Below, piece by piece: positions 34,613 through 42,502 of a DNA stretch of 64,000 nt; within the stretch, counting starts at the first letter, position 1, and each line of letters opens with the position of its first letter. Source of the DNA: Achromobacter seleniivolatilans (GTDB taxonomy: Bacteria > Pseudomonadota > Gammaproteobacteria > Burkholderiales > Burkholderiaceae_B); contig NZ_CP132976.1 in assembly GCF_030864005.1 (NCBI RefSeq), positions 1,054,001-1,118,000 on the forward strand, read 5' to 3'. The notes under the pieces are model-generated. The model was not told where the DNA came from and did not search any database. It saw only the letters and a program-made list of their open reading frames with translations. A program made the translations under genes and the position numbers.

Positions 34613-35404
34613 ATGGGGCAGCACGCTACAGTGAAGACATACCGTTCGCTGCAAGGCGAATTGGCCAACGCCGCGACGCGCGGGGAGTTGTTCCTTCAAT
34701 ACCAGCCTATTGTTGACATGTCGGAGAAGATCATTGGCATGGAGGCGTTGATGCGCTGGGATTCGGCTGAGTACGGCCAGATTCCACCCGCGCAATTCAT
34801 ACCGCTTGCGGAGCAGAGTGGAGCCATCCTCTATATGGGTGATTGGGCGCTGGACGAAGGCTGTCAGCAACTACAGCAATGGTCAAGGATTCCGATGGCT
34901 GCCGAATGGACGCTGAGTGTCAATGTCAGCGCGCATCAGTTCAATACCGCCCATTTTGTTGATTACGTGGTGCATGCCGTGCAACGGTATGGGATTGCAC
35001 CAGGTCGGCTGATACTTGAAGTCACGGAAAACGTGTTTCTGAATTCGACGTCGAGCCGGCAGCAGGATGGATTTCGGCGAATCCGTGAGGCGGGCGTTGG
35101 CATAGCCATAGACGATTTCGGTACCGGATTTTCGTCCATGTGCTATTTGAGAGATCTATCGGTCTCTCGAATAAAAATAGATAGGACATTCATTGAAAAC
35201 GTGACTGAGAACAAGAAGGATCAGGGCATCGTCGTAGCCATAGTCATGTTGGCGCACGCGCTTGGTTTGGACGTGGTCGCCGAAGGCGTCGAAACGGCGG
35301 AACAATTGAAGTTTCTGAAAACGGTGGGTTGTTCGGCCTTTCAAGGCTTTCTTTTTGGAAGGCCCAGCGACGTTTCAGAATTCTTGTGTTCAGAATTCCT
35401 GTGA
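34613..35404 (+). CDS. Stand-alone EAL-domain c-di-GMP phosphodiesterase
   Basis: A 263-residue protein that is essentially one EAL domain and no sensor or membrane part. Catalytic and magnesium residues are intact: E44 in the EAL motif (IGMEALMRW), N104 (SVNVSAHQF), E136 (LEVTEN), D167-D168 (IDDFGTGFSS), K188 (IKIDRTF), E224 (AEGVET) and Q244 (FQGFLFG). It should therefore hydrolyse cyclic di-GMP to pGpG, provided it dimerises. The nearest genes are the AraC regulator and a SYLF protein; no GGDEF partner is close. Confidence 0.88.
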   Translation: MGQHATVKTYRSLQGELANAATRGELFLQYQPIVDMSEKIIGMEALMRWDSAEYGQIPPAQFIPLAEQSGAILYMGDWALDEGCQQLQQWSRIPMAAEWTLSVNVSAHQFNTAHFVDYVVHAVQRYGIAPGRLILEVTENVFLNSTSSRQQDGFRRIREAGVGIAIDDFGTGFSSMCYLRDLSVSRIKIDRTFIENVTENKKDQGIVVAIVMLAHALGLDVVAEGVETAEQLKFLKTVGCSAFQGFLFGRPSDVSEFLCSEFL

Positions 35405-35552
35405 CGATTGGGGCCACGTCTTTTTTGACACCAAATGGCAAGCTTGCCGTGCTGCGCGCGGGTACAGTACGGCGCGGCAAGGCAGGTGCACCCGCGCATT
35501 GGTACGTATAACCAAACCAAGGTATTACAAGTTCATGGAATGTCACAAAGAT

Positions 35553-36119
35553 ATGAAACCTGTCGGCAAGCAACTGGCTCAATGCCTGCGTTCGGCCGTG
35601 TTGGTGTTTGCCTGCGCAGCCGGCCCCGCGAGCGTCGCTTTGGCCGATTCCGCATCAGCGATCCAAAGCGAATCCGCCGCGGCGCTACAACATCTTTACG
35701 CTGTCGAACCCAGCACGAAAGAGCTGGGCGATAAAGCGGTAGCCGTGCTGGTTTTCCCAAAAATATACAAGGCGGGTTTCGTTGTTGGCGGTGAGCACGG
35801 ACAAGGCGCGTTGTTCAAGGGCAAGGACGCTATCGGCTATTACGAAATCTCCGCCATGTCTCTGGGCCTGCAAGCTGGCGCCCAGACATTTGGATATGCG
35901 CTGTTCTTCATGAACCAGAAGTCGCTGAATTATCTTGAGAAGAGCGATGGCTGGGCGTTGGGCAGTGGCCCCAGCTTGGTAGCCTGGGACAAATCTGTTG
36001 CTTCCAGCCTGTCTACCACCACTTTGTCCCAGCAAGTTTTTGCGGTGCCCTTCGGCGCCCAGGGTTTGATGGCGGGCATGGGTCTTGAAGGCTCCAAGAT
36101 TTCCTCTATCAGGCCTTAG
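35553..36119 (+). CDS. SYLF/YSC84-domain lipid-binding exported protein
   Basis: A 188-residue precursor (MKPVGKQLAQCLRSAVLVFA, cleavage near VALA-DS) with the SYLF pattern: AVAVLVFPKIYKAGFVVGGE then HGQGALFKGKDAIGYYEIS, LQAGAQTFGYALFFM, and SQQVFAVPFGAQGLMAGMGL. SYLF domains bind anionic phospholipids; bacterial members are periplasmic. An ATG at 35535 is an alternative start. It lies 215 bp before the pqi operon, which also handles envelope lipids, so a shared role is plausible. A CGCGGCGC-AGC-GCGCCGCG hairpin follows at 36181-36199. Confidence 0.82.
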   Translation: MKPVGKQLAQCLRSAVLVFACAAGPASVALADSASAIQSESAAALQHLYAVEPSTKELGDKAVAVLVFPKIYKAGFVVGGEHGQGALFKGKDAIGYYEISAMSLGLQAGAQTFGYALFFMNQKSLNYLEKSDGWALGSGPSLVAWDKSVASSLSTTTLSQQVFAVPFGAQGLMAGMGLEGSKISSIRP

Positions 36120-36334
36120 TCCTAACGCCGGATATCTGGCTTCCACGCTGCAAGTGATTTCGTAGACCTGCGCGATGAGACGCGGCGCAGCGCGCCGCGC
36201 ATATCTAGACGCTCGCGAAGCACTTTGGCATCGAATGGCAAGCCCGGGCGTTGCATTTTCTGTAGCCTCGCAGGGCTGCGTTAGAGGGCAGCTCAATCAC
36301 TCGCCTTGGTCGATGTCTACGGGCGGCCTTCGCC

Positions 36335-36997
36335 ATGCAACAGGACGGCTATTTAGCCAAACATATGAACGTTTACCCACACTTGGTGGCCTGTGAGCAT
36401 TGCGACAGCGTGTACCGGCGTTGTGCGTTGGCGGCAGGCGAGGTCGCACGCTGTAGTCGATGTGAGGCAGTACTCCAACTCGCCAATCCTATGGGGGTGG
36501 ACCGGTGGTTGGCGTTGACCCTGACAACAGCGGTCGTGTTTCTGATCGCGAACATCTGTCCAGTCGTACGCATCAGCCTGAATGGAACGCACCGAGAGGC
36601 AACGTTGTGGGAATTCGCATGGGCGCTTGCCCAAGGAAGCGTCGCGCCCATAGCGATCGTAGCTGCGCTAGTGATTATCTTGGTACCGCTTGCGCAGATC
36701 GCTTTGCTTGCATGGGTGTTGCTGTATGCGCGGGTTGGCCGGCGCGCACCAGGCTTTGCTCGTTCCCTGCGATTGCTTGCGCTGTTGCGGCCTTGGAGCA
36801 TGATTGAGGTCGGCATCTTCGGCATCCTGGTGGCGATCATCAAACTGATCAGCCTTGTGGAAGTCACTCTTGGCGCCGGCGTCTGGGCGACTGCTGCGCT
36901 GATGGTTCTGTTGACCGTCATTGCCCACCGGGACCTCTCTTCGCTATGGGAGCAAACGAAAGACGATTCGGAATTGCCAAGCGGAAGGGCGGCGTGA
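36335..36997 (+). CDS. pqiA: Paraquat-inducible protein A, first half-gene
   Basis: A 220-residue (or 210 from ATG 36365) inner-membrane protein. Two zinc-ribbon CxxC pairs sit at the N-terminus (LVACEHCDSVYRRCAL, VARCSRCEAVL), followed by four membrane segments (TAVVFLIANICPVVRISLNG in TM1; AIVAALVIILVPLAQIALLA; EVGIFGILVAIIKLISL; ATAALMVLLTVIAH). In E. coli, PqiA is one protein with two such units; here each unit is a separate gene. It ends in a GTGA overlap with the next gene. Works with the MCE protein PqiB in envelope lipid transport. Confidence 0.85.
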   Translation: MQQDGYLAKHMNVYPHLVACEHCDSVYRRCALAAGEVARCSRCEAVLQLANPMGVDRWLALTLTTAVVFLIANICPVVRISLNGTHREATLWEFAWALAQGSVAPIAIVAALVIILVPLAQIALLAWVLLYARVGRRAPGFARSLRLLALLRPWSMIEVGIFGILVAIIKLISLVEVTLGAGVWATAALMVLLTVIAHRDLSSLWEQTKDDSELPSGRAA

Positions 36998-37629
36998 ACA
37001 GGCTGCCATTCGCAAGCGATTTGTCGGTCGTTGGCTGCCACACCTGTGGCCTCGTCTGCGAAGACCTCGACGCGCCCGGGCAAACTCATCAGTGTCCCCG
37101 CTGTGGCTCGGCGCTCCATCAGCGGCGCCCGAACGGCATCGCCCGCGCGTGGGCGCTGCTTCTGGCAGCCGTCATCTGCTACATCCCCGCCAACGTGCTG
37201 CCTGTCATGCACACCAGCTTGCTGGGCAGGGGCAGCAGCAGCACGATCATGGAAGGAGCGGTGGAGTTCTGGACATCTGGCTCCTATGGCATCGCACTCG
37301 TGATTTTCATCGCAAGCGTAGCGGTACCTTGCGCGAAATTCCTGATTCTTGGTTTGTTGCTCGCGACCTCCCAACGGCGTAGCCGATGGGCGACGCGAGA
37401 GCGCGCCAAGTTGTACCGCATGGTGGAGTTTGTCGGGTACTGGTCGATGCTGGATGTGCTGGTAGTGGCGGTGGTGGCAGCCTTGGTGCAATTCCGTGGC
37501 CTTACCGATATATCGCCGCGCGTCGGGATACTTTTCTTTGGCATGGTCGTGATCTTCACCATGCTCGCAGCGATGTCGTTCGACCCCAGACATATTTGGG
37601 ATGGTGAAATCAATGGTGGTGATGAATGA
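36994..37629 (+). CDS. pqiA: Paraquat-inducible protein A, second half-gene
   Basis: A 211-residue homologue of the preceding unit. CxxC pairs are GCHTCGLVCED and HQCPRCGSAL, followed by four TMs starting RAWALLLAAVICYIPANVLP. The GTG at 36994 overlaps the previous stop and has GGAAGG upstream; the ATG at 36946 would force a 52-bp overlap. It ends in an ATGA overlap with pqiB. Together with the first half it reconstitutes the two-domain PqiA. Confidence 0.86.
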   Translation: MNRLPFASDLSVVGCHTCGLVCEDLDAPGQTHQCPRCGSALHQRRPNGIARAWALLLAAVICYIPANVLPVMHTSLLGRGSSSTIMEGAVEFWTSGSYGIALVIFIASVAVPCAKFLILGLLLATSQRRSRWATRERAKLYRMVEFVGYWSMLDVLVVAVVAALVQFRGLTDISPRVGILFFGMVVIFTMLAAMSFDPRHIWDGEINGGDE

Positions 37630-39290
37630 ATGATGTTTCCAAGGGGCTCCATGGACTTGACGCTCCGACAGTAATACCACGCAGAAAATGGCGAATCTCG
37701 CTCGTCTGGCTGGTGCCCATCATCGCAGCGTTGATCGGCCTTTCAATGCTGGTGCAAACCTGGATGACTGAAGGCCCCGTGATCAGTATTACGTTTCGTA
37801 CCGCCGCCGGCCTGGAAGAAGGCAAGACCCTGGTGAAGTACAAGGACGTAAACGTAGGCACGGTGATGGCGATCGGTCTGAGCGAAGACGGCTCCCGTGT
37901 GGTCGCAACGGTGGCGCTGGATAAGGATGCGGCGAGCCTGGCGCGTCAGGGCTCGCGGTTTTGGGTGGTGCGGCCGCGCATCGGCATCGATGGCGTTTCC
38001 GGGGTAGATACGCTGCTGTCAGGGGCCTACATCGGCGTCGATCGTGGGCAATCGACGGAACCCGGCAAGGAATTCACCGGCCTGGAAAGTCCTCCCACCG
38101 TCATAGGCGATACACCCGGACGGTCTTTCGTTCTGCATACCGAAGACCTCGGCTCGTTGGACGTCGGATCACCTGTGTACTATCGCCGCATTCAAGTCGG
38201 CCGTGTTGCGTCATACCAGTTGGGCGAGGATGGAAAAGCTGTCGCCCTGCGCCTCTTCGTCAACGCGCCCTACGACCGCTTTGTCACCACAGAAACACGC
38301 TTCTGGAACGCCAGCGGGGTGGACGTTTCGCTCGGTGCAGACGGGTTCAAGCTACAGACGCAGTCGATTGCCACCATTCTGGCTGGAGGCGTGTCCTTCG
38401 GAACTTCCCCGGGCGCGTCCGGCGAGCCAGCGGCGGAAGATACGGCGTACGAATTGGCCAAGGATCAGCAGGCTGCGCTGGCCCCGCCTGATGGGCCGTC
38501 GCAGATCGCCTATCTGGTCTTTGAGCAATCCTTGCGGGGTCTGACCATTGGCGCGCCCGTGCAGTTCGATGGCATGGACCTGGGCAAGGTCATCTCCGTC
38601 AAGCCGGATTACGATCCCGTCAGGCGTCGCTTTCAATCCAAGGTCGGCATTGTGATTTATCCGCAGCGGCTGGGTGAAATCCTGGAGAAAATGCCGGCGC
38701 TCGACGGCACAGAAGAAGACCGGCTGATCCACATGCTGCAAGAGATGGTGGCGCACGGTTTGAGGGCGCAGGCAAGGACTGGAAACTTGCTGACGGGCCA
38801 GCTTTACATCGCTCTGGACTTCATACCGAATACCCCAAAGGTCGCCTTTGATCCGCAACGCCGCCCGCTATTGCTGCCCACAGTCAGTGGCAGCTTCGAT
38901 CAATTGCAAGAGCGGGTCGCCAGCATCGTGGGCAAGATTGAAAAGATGCCCTTGGACAGCATTGCCCGAAATCTTGACGCGTCCTTTGCAAACCTGAATA
39001 AGGCGCTGGTGCAGGTGAATAACCTCGTTCTGCCACAGGCCACGCAAACGCTACGCCAGGCGCAACAAACCATTGGCGCTGCGCACGGGATGCTCGCTGA
39101 AGATGCGACGTTGCGACAGGGCCTGGGCCAAGCACTTCAGGAAATCGAGCGCGCCGCGCGCTCAGTACGCACATTGACCGACCTTTTGAGCCGATACCCC
39201 GAGGCAGTGGTGCGAGGCCGCCCCAAGAACGCCACATTCGAGGCTTCCAAAGCGCCGCCTGCCAGCACGATAGAGACTCCCCAACGATGA
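37626..39290 (+). CDS. pqiB: PqiB, MCE-domain intermembrane transport protein
   Basis: A 554-residue protein anchored by one N-terminal helix (ISLVWLVPIIAALIGLSMLV, about 19-40), followed by three MCE/MlaD domains (about 45-140, 160-240 and 285-385; for example ISITFRTAAGLEEGKTLVKY with KDVNVGTVMAI) and a long helical C-terminus (about 420-535) that should form the tube tip. In E. coli PqiB hexamers bridge the periplasm and carry lipids between membranes. Overlaps at both ends (ATGA) show a tight operon. Confidence 0.9.
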   Translation: MNDVSKGLHGLDAPTVIPRRKWRISLVWLVPIIAALIGLSMLVQTWMTEGPVISITFRTAAGLEEGKTLVKYKDVNVGTVMAIGLSEDGSRVVATVALDKDAASLARQGSRFWVVRPRIGIDGVSGVDTLLSGAYIGVDRGQSTEPGKEFTGLESPPTVIGDTPGRSFVLHTEDLGSLDVGSPVYYRRIQVGRVASYQLGEDGKAVALRLFVNAPYDRFVTTETRFWNASGVDVSLGADGFKLQTQSIATILAGGVSFGTSPGASGEPAAEDTAYELAKDQQAALAPPDGPSQIAYLVFEQSLRGLTIGAPVQFDGMDLGKVISVKPDYDPVRRRFQSKVGIVIYPQRLGEILEKMPALDGTEEDRLIHMLQEMVAHGLRAQARTGNLLTGQLYIALDFIPNTPKVAFDPQRRPLLLPTVSGSFDQLQERVASIVGKIEKMPLDSIARNLDASFANLNKALVQVNNLVLPQATQTLRQAQQTIGAAHGMLAEDATLRQGLGQALQEIERAARSVRTLTDLLSRYPEAVVRGRPKNATFEASKAPPASTIETPQR

Positions 39291-39916
39291 TGACCCGACC
39301 TATTCGTATCAGCCTGCTCCTTTTGACCCTAGGGCTGGCAGCTTGCAGCGCTTCTGCGCCGGTACGCCACTACACGTTGCTCAATCCTCCGGGCGATGTC
39401 CAGCCTCCGCGGGCTCCTGTGCGCTTCGTGGTCGAAGTGCTGCCCGTGACGTTGCCGGAGTATCTGAATCAGCCCCAACTGGTCGTGAGGCAAGACGACA
39501 GCGGCATGCTCGCCGTCCTGGACGACGAGCGGTGGCTGGGGCCATTGGACGAAGAGATACGCAACGCGTTGTCCGCCCAGTTGCTCGATCGCCTAGGCAT
39601 TCAGAACGTGGCAGGGCTGTCCTGGCCCAGCGATGGGCAGGTGATCAGGGTGAAATTGCAAGTTCGCCGGTTCGACGCGTGGCCGGGAAAGCGGGTGCTG
39701 CTTGAGGCGGGTTGGAGCTTGGGAGATGCACGCGAGCCTGGCGAGGCAAAGCTGGTTTGCCATGGACGTTTTGAAGAACCCGCCGCCGCTGGCTATCCCG
39801 CGCTTGTCCAAGCGCAGCAGCGCTTGGTCGCTGTGTTGGCCCAACAGATCGGTCAGGACGCGACGATGTGGTCGGCCTCACGCAAGGCAACATGCGGCCC
39901 GTCCCAGGCGTCGTAG
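39287..39916 (+). CDS. pqiC: PqiC-family outer-membrane lipoprotein
   Basis: A 209-residue lipoprotein of the ABC-transport-auxiliary (DUF330) family. The signal peptide has the lipobox LAAC (LTLGLAACSASAPVRHYTLL). The YTLLNPPG start of the mature chain, VEVLPVTLPEYLNQPQLVVR and QLLDRLGIQNV are family landmarks. It docks the PqiB tube at the outer membrane. Last gene of the operon, ATGA-coupled to pqiB. Confidence 0.87.
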   Translation: MMTRPIRISLLLLTLGLAACSASAPVRHYTLLNPPGDVQPPRAPVRFVVEVLPVTLPEYLNQPQLVVRQDDSGMLAVLDDERWLGPLDEEIRNALSAQLLDRLGIQNVAGLSWPSDGQVIRVKLQVRRFDAWPGKRVLLEAGWSLGDAREPGEAKLVCHGRFEEPAAAGYPALVQAQQRLVAVLAQQIGQDATMWSASRKATCGPSQAS

Positions 39917-39969
39917 GTGGTCTTGCCCCTGGAAAACAGGTCGATACCAAGCCGATTAGATCTAGTTTT

Positions 39970-40039
39970 ACCCGGGTGTTATTGACGCAAGTGTTTTGTC
40001 CGGGTAATATTCGGGCTTGAATTTAGCCCGGGTATTATT
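39970..40039 (+). promoter_or_regulatory. Sigma70-type promoter overlapped by three 28-bp-spaced repeats
   Basis: A near-consensus promoter, TTGACG (39982-39987), 17-bp spacer, TAATAT (40005-40010), precedes the GIY-YIG gene. CCCGGGTGTTATT (39971), TCCGGGTAATATT (39999) and CCCGGGTATTATT (40027) repeat with an exact 28-bp period: one touches the -35, one the -10 and one the start of the transcript. Each carries a CCGGGT core, palindromic as CCCGGG in two copies. This is the layout of a repressor-controlled promoter; the regulator is not identified. Confidence 0.6.
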
Positions 40040-40150
40040 CAGCCTCCCATCGCAAGCGCCATCCCACCGCGATGAAGACGGATATCCGCTGCCGCCGAGC
40101 GAAGCGACATCGCTTGCGCCGCGATTCGTTTGGAGCAAAAAGGATTACTG

Positions 40151-40516
40151 ATGACAAACAAACAAATGCTGAAACGACAGTATCTGGAGACGAAGACTAG
40201 ATCCGGTGTCTACGCGATCCGTAACCAGACCACGGGCCGAGCGTTGGTAGCCGGAAGTACGAACGCACAGGGCGCACTCAACCGGCATCATTTTGAATTG
40301 CGGTATGGACAGCATCGCAATGCAAAGCTCGCGCAGGATTGGGTCGAGCATGGTGAGAGCAACTTTGTTTTCGAGGTGCTCGACATGGTCAAACCCAGCG
40401 AAGATCCAGCGTTCGATGCCGCCAAGGAGTTGGAAATGCTCGTCAATCTGTGGCGCCAGGAAATTCCTTGTCATGGCCAGCTTGGCTACGGCAACGAGCA
40501 GGGCGGACTTTTGTGA
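40151..40516 (+). CDS. GIY-YIG family protein with altered YIG motif
   Basis: A 121-residue protein made of one GIY-YIG-type domain: GVYAIRNQTTGRALVAGSTN (residues 19-38), HHFELRYGQHRNAKLAQDWV and a GESNFVFEVLDMV helix. The first tyrosine (Y21) is present, but the YIG block reads LVAG, so the second tyrosine is missing and nuclease activity is doubtful. AAAGGA supports the ATG at 40151. It is followed 19 bp later by an alpha/beta hydrolase gene and preceded by the repeat-studded promoter, so the pair probably forms an operon. Confidence 0.75.
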   Translation: MTNKQMLKRQYLETKTRSGVYAIRNQTTGRALVAGSTNAQGALNRHHFELRYGQHRNAKLAQDWVEHGESNFVFEVLDMVKPSEDPAFDAAKELEMLVNLWRQEIPCHGQLGYGNEQGGLL

Positions 40517-40535
40517 ACAAGAAGGACCGCACGCC

Positions 40536-41438
40536 ATGCCCAAAACGACAGTGAACGAAATTGAAATTGAATACGATAGCTTTGGAAATAGCGAGGCGGA
40601 AGCGGTTCTGCTGATTTCCGGTCTTGGGACACAGATGACACGTTGGAGCGAAACGTTTTGCCGGTTATTGGCAGAACAAGGCTTGCGCGTGATTCGCTTT
40701 GACAATCGCGACGTGGGTCTTTCAACTCACTTTGATAGTGCATCAATGCCCGATCTTGCTGCGATTTCCGACGCAGCCTCTGTCGGCGTAGCGCCCAATG
40801 TTCCGTATACGCTTTTCGATATGGCGAACGATGCTTTGGGACTTCTCGATTCGTTGCAAATCCAACGAGCGCACGTGGTTGGGAGATCTATGGGAGGCAT
40901 GATCGCTCAACTATTGGCTAGCGAGCATCCTGAACGGGTTCTATCGCTGGTTTCCATGATGTCCAGCACTGGCAACCGTGAGCTGCCGCAAGCCAGCCCT
41001 GCCGTGATGGCGCTGATGACATCGCCCGCGCCACATCCATTGAAAGACGAAAAAGGCTATCTCGCCCATTGCGTTGCTTTTTCTAAAATGATTGCCGGGC
41101 GAGGTTATCCGTTTGACGAATCCGCCCAGCGAGAGCAAGCCTTGGCCGAAGTCCAGCGTGCATACAACCCAGGCGGGTTTTGGCGGCATATTGCGGCCAT
41201 TGCAGCAACCGGTGATTTAAGGTCTCGGCTAGCCAAAGTAAGTGCTCCGGCGCTTGTGATTCATGGGTCAGACGACCCGCTGGTTTCATCGGAAGCAGGG
41301 AAGGACACGGCGGCCAATATTCGAGGCGCCAAACTGCTCATCATCGACGGAATGGGTCACGATTTTCCACCCGCTCTGTTCGGGTTTGTGGCCGGGGCCA
41401 TCGCAGATAATGCGCGCCGCACGGTCAAGCCCGTGTAG
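40536..41438 (+). CDS. Alpha/beta-fold hydrolase (methylesterase-like)
   Basis: A 300-residue cytosolic hydrolase. The catalytic triad is S118 in the nucleophile elbow VVGRSMGGMIAQ, D247 in VIHGSDDPLV and H275 in DGMGHDFP. LISGLGTQMTRW gives the oxyanion loop and FDNRDVGLST is typical of the aclacinomycin methylesterase (RdmC)/TAP-like group. The substrate is unknown. AAGGA precedes the ATG at 40536; the longer frame would overlap the GIY-YIG gene and is rejected. Confidence 0.86.
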   Translation: MPKTTVNEIEIEYDSFGNSEAEAVLLISGLGTQMTRWSETFCRLLAEQGLRVIRFDNRDVGLSTHFDSASMPDLAAISDAASVGVAPNVPYTLFDMANDALGLLDSLQIQRAHVVGRSMGGMIAQLLASEHPERVLSLVSMMSSTGNRELPQASPAVMALMTSPAPHPLKDEKGYLAHCVAFSKMIAGRGYPFDESAQREQALAEVQRAYNPGGFWRHIAAIAATGDLRSRLAKVSAPALVIHGSDDPLVSSEAGKDTAANIRGAKLLIIDGMGHDFPPALFGFVAGAIADNARRTVKPV

Positions 41439-41459
41439 CGCCCCGACGTTACCGGACCA

Positions 41460-41511
41460 GTTGCCACCCAGTTTGTTTTAAAGGGCTGCTGTTTTTTGGG
41501 TGGATAGCAAC
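41460..41511 (+). other. Imperfect stem-loop after the hydrolase gene
   Basis: GTTGC-CACCCA at 41460-41470 pairs with TGGGTG and GCAAC at 41497-41511 with a four-base bulge, around a loop of about 26 bases that contains T-runs. It may be a terminator or RNA structure; it is not a classic intrinsic terminator. Confidence 0.25.
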
Positions 41512-41545
41512 GGGCTTTCGGTGCACCTTTAGCAACGAGTCTTCA

Positions 41546-41719
41546 CTACGGCGCTTTCACTTCCTTTTCCTTGTCCTTCTTCTCCTTTTTTTCTCCATCG
41601 TAATGAGATTTGATGGCGAGAAACATGCCCGTGCCCAACACGAGGAGCTTGAACGTACCTAAGACTACAGGGACCCAAAAATTCATCATTTCCTCAAAAC
41701 GCTGCTTCAGCAGCTTCAT
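41546..41719 (-). CDS. Small single-span membrane protein, lysine-rich tail
   Basis: A 57-codon frame on the minus strand from ATG 41719 to TAG 41546. The product begins MKLLKQRFEEMMNFWVPVVL, continues GTFKLLVLGTGMFLAIKSHY as one membrane span, and ends in a charged tail of alternating E, K and D (DGEKKEKKDKEKEVKAP). An in-frame TAA directly precedes the first ATG. GAGGAA lies just before the internal ATG pair at 41689/41686, so a 46-47-residue form starting M(M)NFWVPV is the more likely product. It is upstream of none of its neighbours in an operon sense and sits just beyond the 3' end of the stator operon. Function unknown. Confidence 0.6.
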   Translation of the reverse strand: MKLLKQRFEEMMNFWVPVVLGTFKLLVLGTGMFLAIKSHYDGEKKEKKDKEKEVKAP

Positions 41720-41827
41720 TTACGGCTCGCGGGCCACGCAAAGACAAACGAGACGGCATTGTCCCATGTCTTCATCCAGTCCCAAGTTCAATAACCTTCG
41801 GCATCCGGCGAAGCGCGCGGTGTTGAC

Positions 41828-42502
41828 CTAGCGGCTTTTGGCGCGCGTGGTCTTTTTGGCAGAACCCGCGCGGGCGGATTCCTTGGGTGCGGGAGCCGTG
41901 GCGGCGTTCAATTGTTCCATCCAGATCAGCGCGTCGGTGTACGCCAGAAAGTGTTGCAGATAACCGGGCGAGACTTCGCGCATCAGGGACAGGCCGCGAT
42001 GAACGAGCTGATTGGAGTTGAGCGGCCCGGCGTTTTTGTGCACCTGCTCTTGCGACTGGCGCACCTGGCGGTCGGCGCTGACCCGCGACCAGATTGCTCG
42101 AAAGTAATCCAGCATTGGCAGGTCGGGGTAGGCAGCGCGCAGGCCCAGAGCGTCGCGTATGCCGGCGTCCTGACCATCGGGCGAGGCCGGGTTGGCGATG
42201 TAATCGATCAGTTCGGCCAAGGTGCCGCTGGCCGGGGCTGATGCCGTATCGGCCGGGGCATCAAGTGCCGGTACGTCTGGGATGTCTTCCTGGCCCTTAT
42301 CCAGCTGCGCTTGATAGGCCTGAATCAGCGCCGCCAGTCTATCGTCCAGCAACTGCCGGGCAGGGCCCTCAAGCTTGGCCGAGCGCCGCTCCATTGCGTC
42401 CAGAAACTGGAAGCGAACCGGATTTGCGCGGTCGCAACCGGCCTCGCGCCAGCCGTTGAGCGTGGCGCGGGCGTCCATCATCCGGGTGCCGTCACTGCTC
42501 AC
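41828..42502 (-). CDS. DUF2894 family protein
   Basis: A 224-residue soluble protein with an Ala/Lys-rich basic tail (KESARAGSAKKTTRAKSR). Landmarks are ARATLNGWREAGCDRANPVR, FQFLDAMERRSAKLEGPARQ, YPDLPMLDYFRAIWSRVSAD and SLMREVSPGYLQHFLAYTDA. This pattern is DUF2894, found with DUF802 and DUF3348 in beta- and gammaproteobacteria. The GTG at 42502 lies inside the end of the OmpA-type gene; ATGs at 42481 and 42478 are alternatives. It is the last gene of the four-gene stator operon. Its role is unknown; it is predicted cytosolic and could be the output or scaffold component. Confidence 0.78.
   Translation of the reverse strand: MSSDGTRMMDARATLNGWREAGCDRANPVRFQFLDAMERRSAKLEGPARQLLDDRLAALIQAYQAQLDKGQEDIPDVPALDAPADTASAPASGTLAELIDYIANPASPDGQDAGIRDALGLRAAYPDLPMLDYFRAIWSRVSADRQVRQSQEQVHKNAGPLNSNQLVHRGLSLMREVSPGYLQHFLAYTDALIWMEQLNAATAPAPKESARAGSAKKTTRAKSR

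Noticed and set aside
36181..36199. Terminator after the SYLF gene
   Set aside because: The 8-bp GC hairpin lacks a following T-run on either strand, so it is mentioned only as a hairpin within the SYLF entry.
39971..40039. Possible CRISPR-like array because of regular 28-bp spacing
   Set aside because: The conserved part is only about 13 bases, there are three copies, and they overlap a promoter; this is an operator array, not CRISPR.
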